Assembly: GCA_009842675.1 (NCBI GenBank)
Contig: VYEX01000077.1
Location: forward strand, 57,147 to 121,146
Direction: 5' to 3'
From: Acidimicrobiia bacterium
GTDB taxonomy: Bacteria; Actinomycetota; Acidimicrobiia; Acidimicrobiales; Bin134
DNA length: 64,000 bases
The translations under genes were made by a program, and so were the position numbers. Shown piece after piece: positions 8,640-17,400 of this stretch. The notes under the pieces are model-generated. The model was not told the origin of the DNA, did no database searches, and was given only the letters and a program-made list of their open reading frames with translations. Every line of letters starts with the position of its first letter. The first letter of the stretch is position 1.

Positions 8640-10041
8640 AGGGGTGCTTACCTCGCAGACCGAGGATTTTCCCCGCTGGTACCAGGACATCCTCAACAAA
8701 GCGGAGTTGGCCGACAACGGGCCAGTGCGAGGCACCATGGTGATCCGCCCCTACGGGTATGCCCTTTGGGAGCGGATGCAGGCCGAGGTGGACCAGCGCA
8801 TCAAGGCTGCGGGGGCCGACAACGCCTACTTTCCGCTGTTCATCCCCGAGAGCTACCTGAACCGGGAGTCAGACCACGTCGAGGGCTTCAGCCCCGAACT
8901 GGCTGTGGTTACCCAGGGCGGAGGCCGCGAGCTGGCCGAGCCGGTGGTTGTGCGCCCCACTAGCGAGACCATCATCAATGCCTATTTTTCCAAGTGGGTG
9001 CAGAGCCATCGCGACCTGCCGCTGCTGATCAACCAGTGGGCCAACGTGGTCCGCTGGGAGATGCGCCCCCGGATCTTCCTGCGGACCACCGAGTTCTTGT
9101 GGCAGGAGGGCCACACCGCCCATGCCACACGCCAGGAGGCCCGTGACTATGCCGCCCGAATCCTCCACGAGGTGTATCGGGACTTCATGGAGTCGGTGCT
9201 GGCCATCCCGGTGCTCATCGGATACAAGACCGAGGCTGAGCGGTTTCCCGGGGCCATCAACTCGATGTGCCTCGAAGGGATGATGCGAGACGGCAAGGCG
9301 CTCCAGATGGGGACTTCCCACGAGCTGGGGCAGAGCTTTGCCACCATGTTCGACATCACGTACCTGGATGGCGAGGGAAACCAGTCATATGTGTGGCAGA
9401 CCTCGTGGGGAGTGTCGTCTCGAATGGTGGGCGGGTTGATCATGGCGCACGGCGACGACCGCGGCCTGGTCGTCCCGCCCCGTTTGGCCCCCATTCAAGT
9501 CGCGGTCATTGCGGTGCGGGATGCCGAGGGGGTCGTGGATGCCTGCCGTCGGCTGGCCGATGAACTCGGCGCGGCCGGTATGCGGACGAGGGTGGACGAT
9601 CGCACCGGAACCGGGTTTGGCCGCAGGGCCACCGACTGGGAACTGAAAGGCGTGCCTGTCAGGGTGGAGATTGGCCCTCGTGATTTGGAGCAGGGACAGG
9701 CCACCCTGGTGTCCCGGATTGGCGGCGAGAAGGAGGCAGTCAGCCTCTCTGAGGCGCCGAAGAGGGTGGAATCGCTGCTGGAGGCCATCCAACAAAGCGT
9801 TTATGACGATGCCATGGCGTGGAGGGACTCCCGGATTTCCGAAGCGGCAACAGCAGATGAGGTTCGGGAGGCGACTGCTACCGGGTTCGCCCGCATTCCT
9901 TGGGCCAAACTCGGGCCAGAAGGCGAAGCTGCCCTGGCCGAGGAAGCGATAACAGTGCGTTGCTTGCAACGCCCCGACGGGTCTCTGCCCCAAGCTGGCG
10001 ACGAGCCCGATCTGGTGGCTGTCTGCGGCCGCAGCTACTGA
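8629..10041 (+). CDS. proS: Prolyl-tRNA synthetase, archaeal/eukaryotic-type
   Basis: Charges tRNA-Pro; a class II synthetase. At 470 residues with no editing insertion, it belongs to the short archaeal/eukaryotic-like class rather than the 560+ residue bacterial class. Motif 2 is seen in NVVRWEMRPRIFLRTTEFLWQEG. RPTSETIINAYF forms the active-site strand, and the HGDDRG loop corresponds to motif 3. The extreme C terminus is CGRSY; a terminal Tyr is typical of this class. I choose ATG 8629 over the in-frame GTG 8623 because the duplicated copy upstream also begins at the equivalent ATG (MADK). Confidence 0.95.
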   Translation: MADKGVLTSQTEDFPRWYQDILNKAELADNGPVRGTMVIRPYGYALWERMQAEVDQRIKAAGADNAYFPLFIPESYLNRESDHVEGFSPELAVVTQGGGRELAEPVVVRPTSETIINAYFSKWVQSHRDLPLLINQWANVVRWEMRPRIFLRTTEFLWQEGHTAHATRQEARDYAARILHEVYRDFMESVLAIPVLIGYKTEAERFPGAINSMCLEGMMRDGKALQMGTSHELGQSFATMFDITYLDGEGNQSYVWQTSWGVSSRMVGGLIMAHGDDRGLVVPPRLAPIQVAVIAVRDAEGVVDACRRLADELGAAGMRTRVDDRTGTGFGRRATDWELKGVPVRVEIGPRDLEQGQATLVSRIGGEKEAVSLSEAPKRVESLLEAIQQSVYDDAMAWRDSRISEAATADEVREATATGFARIPWAKLGPEGEAALAEEAITVRCLQRPDGSLPQAGDEPDLVAVCGRSY

Positions 10042-10060
10042 AATATGCCCCGCCTGTGCA

Positions 10061-10089
10061 ACGACATGCCTGCGCTCAGCGGGTAAGAT
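10061..10089 (+). promoter_or_regulatory. Promoter of the rimP-nusA operon
   Basis: -35 ACGACA (10061-10066), 17-bp spacer, -10 TAAGAT (10084-10089). The -10 differs from TATAAT at two positions and the -35 keeps the GACA half. It gives a transcript start near 10096 and a leader of about 120 nt before rimP. Confidence 0.5.
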
Positions 10090-10136
10090 TGACGGCGTAT
10101 CGTCGATCTCCATAGTCAAGCTCTATAGGCAGGTTG

Positions 10137-10158
10137 GGCGTGGGCTGGTGCCCACGCC
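10137..10158 (+). terminator. Strong hairpin in the rimP leader, possible attenuator
   Basis: Nine perfect GC-rich pairs, GGCGTGGGC (10137-10145) with GCCCACGCC (10150-10158), around a TGGT tetraloop. The tail is TTCTCACTTT, a poor but T-rich run. It lies about 40 nt after the predicted start of the rimP-nusA transcript and 60 nt before the rimP ATG. It may therefore terminate readthrough from proS or attenuate the operon; nusA itself is a termination factor, so feedback is plausible. Confidence 0.55.
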
Positions 10159-10217
10159 TTCTCACTTTGGAGACCGGCCAGAAAATCCGTCCAGAGTCGG
10201 TCCAGGAAAGGGGCGAA

Positions 10218-10700
10218 ATGTCAGTAGCAGACAACGTGCATGACCTGCTCGCGCCTCTTTTCCAGGGCAGGGGCCTAGAGGTATACGACCTCACCTATGG
10301 AGGCGGGGTCTTGCGCATCATCGTGGACAAGCCCGGCGGCGTCAGCCTGGATGAGGTGGCTGACGCCTCCAAGGTGGCCTCCCGACTGCTGGACGACAAC
10401 GACCTCGTTCCCGGCCGTTACACCCTGGAGATGACCAGCCCTGGCCTGGAGCGGCCGTTGCGACGGCCAGAGCACTATGCCCGGGCAATTGGCGAGGAAA
10501 TTAGCGTCAAACTCGGCCCCCAAGTCGAGGGACAACGTCGGATCCAGGGTGTGCTGATGGGATGTGACGATGATGGGATTACCATAGAAGAGGACGGAGT
10601 TCCTCGTAGGTTTTCGTTCAGCGACATCACCAAGGCCAGGACCGTTTTTGAATGGGGTCCGGAGCCGAAGAAAAAGATCAAGGAGAAGAGCAGCCGATGA
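10218..10700 (+). CDS. rimP: Ribosome maturation factor RimP
   Basis: Assists 30S subunit maturation. Of 160 residues, the N-terminal domain contains GRGLEVYDLTYGGGVLRIIV and the C-terminal part has the SPGLERPLRRPEHYARAIG signature typical of RimP. The ATG at 10218 has AGGAAAGGGG upstream; an in-frame start at 10134 would lie inside the leader hairpin region and is rejected. The stop overlaps the nusA ATG (ATGA), a common coupling in rimP-nusA. Confidence 0.95.
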   Translation: MSVADNVHDLLAPLFQGRGLEVYDLTYGGGVLRIIVDKPGGVSLDEVADASKVASRLLDDNDLVPGRYTLEMTSPGLERPLRRPEHYARAIGEEISVKLGPQVEGQRRIQGVLMGCDDDGITIEEDGVPRRFSFSDITKARTVFEWGPEPKKKIKEKSSR

Positions 10701-11860
10701 ATCCCGACATGCTGGAAGCCCTGCAAGCGCTGGCCGCAGACAAGGGAATCTCGGTGGAAGCTCTGCTGGCTGCGCTGGCCGATGCCCTTGAATCGGCCTA
10801 TAAGCGCATGCCCGACAGCGAGGAATACGCGTGGGTCACGATCAATCCTGAGACGGCCGATATCCAGGTCTTCGCACAAAAGCTGGATGACGACGGTGAG
10901 CCCATCGGAGAACCGTTCGATGTGACCCCCGACGGCTTCGGCCGCATCGCGGCCCAGACGGCCAAGCAGGTCATGATGCAGCGAATTCGAGAGGTGGAGC
11001 GCGAGCTCAAGTACGAGGAATATGCCGGCCGCGAGGGCGACATCGTAACCGGGATCATTCAGCAGAACGATGCCCGCTACACCCTTCTGGATTTGGGACG
11101 CGTGGAGGCGCTCTTGCCCCAGGCCGAGCAGGTGCCCTTTGAGCGCCCCGATGCCAACAGCCGCCTCAAGGCCTACATCGTGGAGGTCCGCAAGACGGCC
11201 AAGGGCCCGCAAATCGTGGTCAGCCGAACCCACCCTGGACTGATCAGGCGGCTGTTCGAGCTGGAGGTTCCGGAAATCGCCGATGGCGTGGTGGAGATAA
11301 AGGCGTGCGCCCGAGAACCCGGTCACCGGACGAAGATCGCAGTGTCCTCCAATGACACCAACGTGGATCCCGTTGGGGCGTGCGTGGGTGCCCGGGGTGC
11401 CCGGGTGCGGATGGTGGTCAACGAACTGCGGGGGGAGAAGATCGACATTGTTCCCTTCGCGGAAGACCCGGCCGACTTCGTGGCCAAAGCGCTGTCTCCG
11501 GCCAAGATCAAAGAGGTGTCAATCGACGAGGAGACTGGGGTAGCCGAGGTCGTCGTACCCGACTACCAGCTTTCGCTGGCCATCGGCAAAGAGGGCCAGA
11601 ATGCGCGGCTGTCGGCCCGATTGACCGGATGGCGAATCGACATCAAGAGCGAAACCCAGTTGGCCCAGGAAGCCGCCTATGAGGAGATGGACTGGGCCGA
11701 AGGAGAATGGGTGGTTGACGAGACAACCGGCGAGCAAGTTTGGCGGCCAGCTGAAGGGGGCCCCGCGCTTTCGGCCGAAGAATGGGCAGCTGAGGGGAGT
11801 GAAGGGAGCCCGGTTGAGGAGTTGGGGGAACCAGTGGAAGGCGGTCCTCCAACGGGGTAA
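10697..11860 (+). CDS. nusA: Transcription termination/antitermination protein NusA
   Basis: Binds RNA polymerase and nascent RNA in pausing, termination and antitermination. The order is: N-terminal polymerase-binding domain (about 1-120), S1 domain (EGDIVTGIIQ), then KH1 (VGACVGARGARVRMVVNEL) and KH2 (AIGKEGQNARLSARLTGWRIDI). A Glu/Gly-rich tail of about 60 residues ends the protein. 387 residues resembles the short actinobacterial NusA without the acidic repeats of E. coli. It overlaps rimP by 4 nt. The YlxR gene often found between nusA and infB is absent; only 109 bp separate the two. Confidence 0.96.
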   Translation: MNPDMLEALQALAADKGISVEALLAALADALESAYKRMPDSEEYAWVTINPETADIQVFAQKLDDDGEPIGEPFDVTPDGFGRIAAQTAKQVMMQRIREVERELKYEEYAGREGDIVTGIIQQNDARYTLLDLGRVEALLPQAEQVPFERPDANSRLKAYIVEVRKTAKGPQIVVSRTHPGLIRRLFELEVPEIADGVVEIKACAREPGHRTKIAVSSNDTNVDPVGACVGARGARVRMVVNELRGEKIDIVPFAEDPADFVAKALSPAKIKEVSIDEETGVAEVVVPDYQLSLAIGKEGQNARLSARLTGWRIDIKSETQLAQEAAYEEMDWAEGEWVVDETTGEQVWRPAEGGPALSAEEWAAEGSEGSPVEELGEPVEGGPPTG

Positions 11861-11918
11861 AGACCAGTGCCTCAGATTGACTTCGAAATCTGACGGCTGG
11901 GCGTGAGAAAATAAAATC

Positions 11919-11936
11919 CCGACCCAAATGGGTCGG
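11919..11936. repeat. 18-bp perfect palindrome just before infB
   Basis: CCGACCCA-AA-TGGGTCGG, 8-bp arms with a 2-bp centre, 34 bp upstream of the preferred infB TTG. A weaker hairpin, TCAGATT/AATCTGA, lies about 40 bp upstream. It could be an operator, or an RNA hairpin controlling infB translation; nothing else identifies it. Confidence 0.45.
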
Positions 11937-11969
11937 CCGCGCATTGCGGACGGACCAAGAAAGAGCCAT

Positions 11970-14669
11970 TTGCCAGCAAAAATTCGGGTGTACGAGCTTG
12001 CCCGCGAGCTCGGCCTCACGAACAAGGAAACGCTTGATCTCTGCGTGAAACTGGGGATCGGCGTCAACAGCCACTCCTCGAGCATCGTGGATGCTCAAGC
12101 TGACCGCGTCCGGCGGCGAGCGGATCGTGATGGGCTGATTCGGCCACCCGAGCCCGAGCCTGAACCCGAACCGGAGCCCGAACCGGAGCCTGAGCCCGAA
12201 CCAGAGCCCGAACCGGAGCCTGAGCCCGAGCCCGAACCGGAGCCTGAGCCCGAACCAGAGCCCGAGCTCAAATCGGAGCCTGAGCTTGAGGCGGAGCCCG
12301 AGCCCGTGGAACCCCCGAAGCCGACGCGGGTGGTCACCTCCAGTGGCGGGATGTCACCTCGCCCCCGTCCAGCAGCGCCCGCGGCTGAGCCTCCCTCCGC
12401 CGCCCCGTCCCCGCCACCCCGAACCGCTCCCAAGCCGGCAGCCGAACCACCTGCGGCTCAACCGGCTGCCTCTGCTCGAACCATTCCACCGGTCTCACGC
12501 TCGGGTAAGCCGATTCCCCCGCCACCCGGCCGACCGCCTACGTCTTCTTCGGGCAAGCCGATTCCCCCGCCCCCTGGTCGGGGCGGTCGGGGTCCGTCAC
12601 CGAGTCCGCGCCGCGGCCCACGCGGTCCAGTCCGCCCGGCAGCCGGAACCCAAGGGCCGGGGGTGGCAACGCCCGGCCGGTCACCGGCGCCGTTGCCGGC
12701 ACGCGGCCCGTCTGGTGCCCTAGGAGGTCCTCCCGGAGGCCCCGGAGGCCCTGCAGGTCGGGGTAGAGGGGGTCCCCAGCGTCCTCAGCAGAGGCGGCGC
12801 AAGAGCCGGCGGCGTCGGCGGGTGGCCGAAGACCTCCAGCCCATGATTACCCCCGACTACACCCCGACGGATGCGGCCGCACCCACGGGTGAGGTGGTGA
12901 TCGAGCGGGCGTCGACACCGCTGGAGGTGGGTCCGAAGCTGAATCAGACGGCTGCTGATGTAGTCCGGTTCCTCATGCAGCAGGGAGAGATGGTCACCGC
13001 GACCCAGTCCCTGACCGACGACATGATCGAGCTCTTTGCCGCCGAGGTAGGCGCCGAGATCCGGCTGGTGGATCCCGGAGAGGAGCAGGAAAACGAGCTG
13101 CTCAAACTGCTAGAGGCCGATTTCGACCAAGTTGAACTCACAGAGGACTTCCCCATCCGGCCTCCGGTGATAACCGTCATGGGCCACGTGGACCATGGCA
13201 AGACCAAGCTCCTCGATCAGATCCGCAACGCCAACGTGGCCGAGGGCGAGGCCGGGGGCATCACCCAGCACATCGGCGCCTATCAGGTGGACAAGGAAGG
13301 GCGAACCCTGACGTTCATCGACACACCCGGCCACGCCGCGTTCACAGCCATGCGGGCCCGGGGCGCCGACGCCACCGACATCGTGGTGCTGGTAGTGGCA
13401 GCCGACGACGGCGTTATGCCCCAGACTCTGGAGGCCATCAACCATGCCCAGGCGGCCGATGTTCCCATCGTCGTGGCCGTCAACAAGATCGATCGCAACA
13501 ACGCCGATCCCAATCGGACCATGCAGCAGCTCTCCGAGCACGAGCTGGTGCCCGAGCAGTGGGGTGGCGACACAATCATGGTGGAGATCTCTGCTCTTCA
13601 GAATCTCGGTATCGACGACTTGCTCGAACAGCTGGCCGTGGTGGCCGAGGTGGAAGACCTGCGGGCCGATCCGGAGGGTCGGGCCCGAGGAGTGGTATTG
13701 GAATCCAACTTGGACATCGGGCGAGGTCCCGTGGCCACATTGTTGGTCCAGCACGGATCCCTAAGGCGAGGAGACCCAGTGGTTGCCGGGGCATCCTGGG
13801 GACGGGTCCGGGCATTGCTCGACGACCGCGGCAACCAGATTAAAGAGGCTCTGCCATCGAAGCCGGTGCAGGTGCTCGGCCTCTCCGACGTGGCCAACGC
13901 CGGTGACGCCTTTGTGGTCGCTCCCAACGAAAAGGTGGCGGCCAAAGTTGCCCAGACACGAGAGCACTCCCAGCGGATCGCCAGCCTGGGCCGAGACGCC
14001 GCCACCACAGGCGGCGCCCGCCTAGAGGACATCTTCAACCAGATCCAGGCCGGCGAGACCGCCACGCTGAACCTCATCGTCAAGGCAGATGTGAACGGGT
14101 CGCTGGAAGCAGTCGTGGACAGCCTCCAGCGCTTGGGGCGCGACGAGGTGAAACTGGCCTTCGTGCACCGGGGTGTGGGTGGAGTGACTGCCAACGACAT
14201 CCAGTTGGCCGCCGCGTCCAACGCCACCATCATCGGCTTCAATGTCAGGCCCGATCGCAAGGCCAGAGAGCTGGCCGAGCTGGAGAAAGTGGAGATCCGC
14301 ACCTACGAGATCATCTACAAGCTGATCGAGGACGTAGAAAACGCCATGGTGGGGATGCTCGCTCCTGAATTCGAGGAAGTCGTCACCGGCGACGCCGAGG
14401 TGCGGGAGATCTTCCGGATTCCCCGGGTCGGCGCGGTGGCTGGCTGCTATGTGCTCAATGGGGCCATCTCCCGGGGCTCCAAAGTCCGGTTCTTGCGGGA
14501 AGGCGCGGTCATCTGGCGGGGCACAGTCTCCTCTCTCAAGCGATTCAAAGAGGATGTGCGCGAAGTGCAGTCCGGTTTCGAGTGCGGCATCGGCTTGTCC
14601 GACTTCCAAGACCTCAAGCAAGGCGACATCATCGAGACGTTTGAGGAGCGGGAAGTCGCCCGAGTCTGA
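11970..14669 (+). CDS. infB: Translation initiation factor IF-2
   Basis: GTPase that brings initiator tRNA to the 30S subunit. I place the start at TTG 11970, preceded by AGAAAGAG, because the family N terminus reads [20 protein letters not shown]. The ATG at 11928 would add 14 unrelated residues and lies within a palindrome. After the IF2-N domain (about 1-50) comes a 300-residue disordered region with a Glu-Pro run and Pro/Arg/Gly-rich segments. The GTPase domain follows: G1 GHVDHGKT at residues 405-412, [13 protein letters not shown]. Domains II-IV end the protein. 899 residues is normal for high-GC actinobacteria. Confidence 0.95.
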   Translation: MPAKIRVYELARELGLTNKETLDLCVKLGIGVNSHSSSIVDAQADRVRRRADRDGLIRPPEPEPEPEPEPEPEPEPEPEPEPEPEPEPEPEPEPEPEPELKSEPELEAEPEPVEPPKPTRVVTSSGGMSPRPRPAAPAAEPPSAAPSPPPRTAPKPAAEPPAAQPAASARTIPPVSRSGKPIPPPPGRPPTSSSGKPIPPPPGRGGRGPSPSPRRGPRGPVRPAAGTQGPGVATPGRSPAPLPARGPSGALGGPPGGPGGPAGRGRGGPQRPQQRRRKSRRRRRVAEDLQPMITPDYTPTDAAAPTGEVVIERASTPLEVGPKLNQTAADVVRFLMQQGEMVTATQSLTDDMIELFAAEVGAEIRLVDPGEEQENELLKLLEADFDQVELTEDFPIRPPVITVMGHVDHGKTKLLDQIRNANVAEGEAGGITQHIGAYQVDKEGRTLTFIDTPGHAAFTAMRARGADATDIVVLVVAADDGVMPQTLEAINHAQAADVPIVVAVNKIDRNNADPNRTMQQLSEHELVPEQWGGDTIMVEISALQNLGIDDLLEQLAVVAEVEDLRADPEGRARGVVLESNLDIGRGPVATLLVQHGSLRRGDPVVAGASWGRVRALLDDRGNQIKEALPSKPVQVLGLSDVANAGDAFVVAPNEKVAAKVAQTREHSQRIASLGRDAATTGGARLEDIFNQIQAGETATLNLIVKADVNGSLEAVVDSLQRLGRDEVKLAFVHRGVGGVTANDIQLAAASNATIIGFNVRPDRKARELAELEKVEIRTYEIIYKLIEDVENAMVGMLAPEFEEVVTGDAEVREIFRIPRVGAVAGCYVLNGAISRGSKVRFLREGAVIWRGTVSSLKRFKEDVREVQSGFECGIGLSDFQDLKQGDIIETFEEREVARV
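12148..12306 (+). repeat. Hexanucleotide-type Glu-Pro repeat within infB
   Basis: Imperfect tandem GAGCCC/GAACCG-type codon pairs encode more than 20 consecutive Glu-Pro dipeptides, then degenerate versions with Leu, Lys and Ala. Such EP runs form stiff, extended linkers. The DNA is slippage-prone, so copy number probably varies between strains. Confidence 0.9.
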
Positions 14670-14764
14670 CAACACGAGGGGTGAGGTGAATTGATGCGTG
14701 CCGCCACCAGTGTGGATGCCCCAGAATTCACTTTGTCCGCCTGCTCAAGGGGCTAGGCAGTCCG

Positions 14765-15058
14765 ATGCACGTTCTCGCCGTGGTCTATGACTTGCACATC
14801 CCAGGCTGTCAATCGCTGAAAGAGCGTCGCTCGGCATTGCGTCCGGTCCTGTCGGGCGTGGCCCGCAAATTCGGCATCTCGGTGGCGGAGACCGGACACA
14901 CCGATCTCTGGCAGCGAGCCGAGGTGGGAGTGGCCTTGGTGTCGGGGCAGCCCAGCCAGTGCCGGACAATGGCCGAGGAGGTGGATCGATATATGTGGTC
15001 GATCCCCGACATCGAAGTTGTGGACTCCACGGCCCATTGGCTCAACACCGAGGAGTAG
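14765..15058 (+). CDS. DUF503 / YlxP family protein
   Basis: 97 residues with the DUF503 pattern: LHIPGCQSLKERRSALRPVLS in the first third and a following strand-rich core ending in a Ser/Thr-rich edge. YlxP proteins are encoded between infB and rbfA in many Gram-positive bacteria and are linked to ribosome maturation by context, but their biochemical role is unclear. It sits exactly in that slot, 95 bp after infB and 8 bp before rbfA. The 16 bp ending at 14760 recur before the alcohol dehydrogenase gene at 48.6 kb. Confidence 0.85.
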   Translation: MHVLAVVYDLHIPGCQSLKERRSALRPVLSGVARKFGISVAETGHTDLWQRAEVGVALVSGQPSQCRTMAEEVDRYMWSIPDIEVVDSTAHWLNTEE

Positions 15059-15066
15059 GAACTGCC

Positions 15067-15441
15067 ATGGCCCGCAGCCGGTCGTCGCGACCCGTCCGCT
15101 ATTCACGGTCAGCCCGCCTCGGGGAGTTGCTGCGCGAGATAGTGGCCTCCGAACTGGCTCAGCTGGACGACGATCGATTGGCGCTGACCAGCGTCACCGG
15201 CGTGGAAACCAGCGTCGAGTTGAGCCGGGCCACGGTGTATATCAGCGCCTTGGACGATGACGCGGCCACCCAGGCTCTGGAGGCCTTGGAGGAGCATCGC
15301 TACCAGCTCAAACAGGCGGTTGCCCGCGCTGCCGCCGTCCGGAGGGTGCCTGACCTCTCGTTCGCCCTCGACCCGTCAATATCAGCCGGTGAGCGGGTCG
15401 ACCAGATACTGCGGAATCTGGCTGACGAGGCTGAAGAGTGA
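15067..15441 (+). CDS. rbfA: Ribosome-binding factor A
   Basis: 30S maturation factor binding near helix 44. 124 residues with the KH-like RbfA pattern: RLGELLREIVASELAQL, then LTSVTGVETSVELSRATVYIS, then VRRVPDLSFALDPSISAGERVDQIL. It ends LADEAEE, and the last 24 bases of the gene are repeated 38 bp further on (see the junction repeat). Confidence 0.95.
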   Translation: MARSRSSRPVRYSRSARLGELLREIVASELAQLDDDRLALTSVTGVETSVELSRATVYISALDDDAATQALEALEEHRYQLKQAVARAAAVRRVPDLSFALDPSISAGERVDQILRNLADEAEE

Positions 15442-15485
15442 CAACCGCTGACGGGCTGGCTGACGAGGCTGAAGAGTGACAACCG
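15418..15485 (+). repeat. Tandem duplication of the rbfA end / truB start junction
   Basis: A 30-bp segment is repeated perfectly at 15418-15447 and 15456-15485 (38-bp period; 35 of 38 bases match over the full unit). Each copy holds the codons for LADEAEE, the TGA stop and an overlapping GTG start encoding MTT. Copy 1 ends rbfA; copy 2 starts truB. Confidence 0.95.
15438..15479 (+). CDS. Chimeric micro-ORF between rbfA and truB (13 residues)
   Basis: Encodes MTTADGLADEAEE. Its start mirrors TruB (MTTVDGLA) and its end mirrors RbfA (LADEAEE). It overlaps rbfA by GTGA and truB by GTGA. Three successive stop/start overlaps would let ribosomes re-initiate from rbfA through the micro-ORF into truB. 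No evidence that the peptide itself has a function. Confidence 0.4.
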   Translation: MTTADGLADEAEE

Positions 15486-16375
15486 TCGATGGGCTGGCCG
15501 TCATCGATAAGGAGGCGGGTTGGACCTCCCATGATGTGGTGGCCAAGGCCCGGGGAATCTTCGGCACTCGCAAGATAGGGCATTCCGGGACGCTGGATCC
15601 CGATGCCACCGGGGTGCTGCTGTTGGGAGTGGGTCGGGCCACCCGGCTGCTGCGATTCCTCACGCCGCTTCCCAAGCAGTACGTGGGCGAGCTGGTATTG
15701 GGTGCCGAGACCACCACGTTGGATGCTTCTGGCGAGGTCACCGCACTCCACGACATGGCCGAAGTGACCCCGCACCAGGTGGCTGAGGCCGCTTCCCGAT
15801 TCGTCGGAGACATCATGCAGGTGCCGCCGATGGTCTCGGCCATCAAAGTCGGGGGCCGCCGGCTGCACGAGCTGGCCCGAGAGGGCATCGAGGTCGAGCG
15901 GGAAGCCCGGCCGGTGACCGTCCATGAGCTGGCCGTTGCCCCGGTTGACGCTCCCGCGGGGGTGTACCGGATCGAGGTGAACTGTTCATCGGGAACCTAC
16001 GTCCGATCGCTGGCTGCCGATATCGGCTCTGCCCTGGGCGGCGGCGGGCACTTGCGGGCGTTGCGGCGGTTGGCGGTCGGCTCCTTCGCTATTGAAGAAG
16101 CCCACCCAGTTGGCTCGTTCGCCATAGATGAAGCCCACCCAGTTGGCGCTCCAGAGCTGCTGTCGATGGTGGAGGCCCTGCGTGACTATCCCTCGGTCAC
16201 GGTCGACGTCGACCTCGGTCGAAGGGTGGCCAACGGACAGGTGCTGAGATCTGAGGAGATCGCGGCGGAGGGGGATGGCCCCTGGGCTGTGCTCGGGGCG
16301 CAGGGCCAACTGTTGGCCGTTTACGAAACGCACAGATCGGGGATGGTCAAACCGGCGGTGGTCATCCCCGCTTAA
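15476..16375 (+). CDS. truB: tRNA pseudouridine-55 synthase
   Basis: Makes pseudouridine at position 55 in the T-loop of tRNAs. The catalytic motif GHSGTLDPDATGVLLL carries the nucleophile Asp41. The downstream motifs KQYVGELVLGAETTTLDASG and SGTYVRSLAADIG fit the family. 299 residues. An 11-residue unit, VGSFAI(E/D)EAHP, occurs twice in a row near residues 201-222, where other TruB proteins have one. The start is the second GTG of the duplicated junction; the first GTG runs into a stop after 13 codons. Confidence 0.95.
   Translation: MTTVDGLAVIDKEAGWTSHDVVAKARGIFGTRKIGHSGTLDPDATGVLLLGVGRATRLLRFLTPLPKQYVGELVLGAETTTLDASGEVTALHDMAEVTPHQVAEAASRFVGDIMQVPPMVSAIKVGGRRLHELAREGIEVEREARPVTVHELAVAPVDAPAGVYRIEVNCSSGTYVRSLAADIGSALGGGGHLRALRRLAVGSFAIEEAHPVGSFAIDEAHPVGAPELLSMVEALRDYPSVTVDVDLGRRVANGQVLRSEEIAAEGDGPWAVLGAQGQLLAVYETHRSGMVKPAVVIPA
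16076..16141 (+). repeat. 33-bp in-frame tandem duplication within truB
   Basis: 16076-16108 and 16109-16141 match at 28 of 33 bases and encode VGSFAIEEAHP and VGSFAIDEAHP. The unit corresponds to the beta-strand and linker before the C-terminal domain. Confidence 0.9.
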
Positions 16376-16432
16376 TTCGCCTTGAGCGGCCCCGTAGTCG
16401 AGCGGGATTGTCCAGTTTGACGCTGCGGCCGC

Positions 16433-16438
16433 TACCGT
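16433..16438 (+). promoter_or_regulatory. Candidate -10 box for leaderless ribF
   Basis: TACCGT lies 8 nt upstream of the ribF GTG at 16447, which lacks a Shine-Dalgarno. One of about nine starts in this window with this arrangement. It also supports choosing GTG 16447 over TTG 16408. Confidence 0.4.
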
Positions 16439-16446
16439 GCAACGCG

Positions 16447-17400
16447 GTGCAGGTCATCGAAGACTTTGATCGCCTAGAAGGCATTGAGGAGACCGCCGCC
16501 AGCATCGGGGTGTACGACGGCGTCCATGTTGGACATCAGGCCGTCATAAATCAGCTCCTCTCCGAAGCGGAAAGGCTGGGGGTGGCACCGGCGGTGGTGA
16601 CATTCGACCGCCACCCAGCGCTGGTCTTGCGGCCCGAAAACGCCCCCAAACTGCTGAACTCCCTCGACCAGAAGCTGGAACTGCTCGAGGCGGCCGGCAT
16701 TGAGTACGTGTACCTGATCGAATTCTCCCCGGATAGAGCCCACACCATGCCGGAAGAATTTGTGCGCCAGGTCTTCGTGAACAGGCTTCGAGTGCGAAGC
16801 GTGGTGGTGGGGGAGGACTTTCACTTCGGGCGGTCGCGTATGGGAAACATCGACACGCTGCGGAAATTCGGTATGGAAATGGGCTTCGAAGTTCAAGCGG
16901 TGAAGCTGCTGCACCATGACAAGAAGTGGCCCGAGCCCGTTTCATCCACTGCCGTGCGCCGTGCACTGGCCGGCGGGGATGTTCGCACCGCGGCGGCCAT
17001 GCTGGGGAGGTATCACGAGATCAGGGGCAAGGTGGTGCTGGGCGATCGGCGGGGGATGACCATCGGGTTCCCCACTGCGAACATCCCGGTTTCTATGGTC
17101 ATGGCCTGGCCGGCCGACGCCGTTTATGCCGGCTGGTACACCCGTCCCGACGGATCCCGATACATGGCAGCCATTAACATCGGCCGACGGCCCACCTTCT
17201 ACGAGCACGCCCAGCAGTCGCTGCTGGAGGCGCACCTCCTGGACTTTGAGGGCGACCTGTACGGCGAGGAGGCCAGAGTGGAGTTTGTGGAGTTGCTGCG
17301 AAGCGAGCATCGCTTCGACGGCATCGAGTCTCTGGTGAAACAGCTCCGCATCGACGTTGCCTTGTCTCGGGAAATCCTGATGGCGGAACCTTCTCTCTAG
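16447..17400 (+). CDS. ribF: Bifunctional riboflavin kinase / FAD synthetase
   Basis: Converts riboflavin to FMN and FMN to FAD. The N-terminal FAD synthetase half shows SIGVYDGVHVGHQAVI with the nucleotidyltransferase GVHxGH signature, and SSTAVRRALAGGDV. The C-terminal kinase half has GDRRGMTIGFPTANIP (the GxPTAN motif) and the INIGRRPTFYEH segment. GTG at 16447 gives 317 residues, normal for RibF; TTG at 16408 would add 13 residues with no support. The last 18 bases are echoed at 17442-17459. Confidence 0.95.
   Translation: MQVIEDFDRLEGIEETAASIGVYDGVHVGHQAVINQLLSEAERLGVAPAVVTFDRHPALVLRPENAPKLLNSLDQKLELLEAAGIEYVYLIEFSPDRAHTMPEEFVRQVFVNRLRVRSVVVGEDFHFGRSRMGNIDTLRKFGMEMGFEVQAVKLLHHDKKWPEPVSSTAVRRALAGGDVRTAAAMLGRYHEIRGKVVLGDRRGMTIGFPTANIPVSMVMAWPADAVYAGWYTRPDGSRYMAAINIGRRPTFYEHAQQSLLEAHLLDFEGDLYGEEARVEFVELLRSEHRFDGIESLVKQLRIDVALSREILMAEPSL

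Noticed and set aside
13110..13754. Minus-strand ORFs inside infB and similar ones inside rnj, ftsK, nrdJ, metX
   Set aside because: Shadow frames caused by codon bias; no start signals or family motifs.
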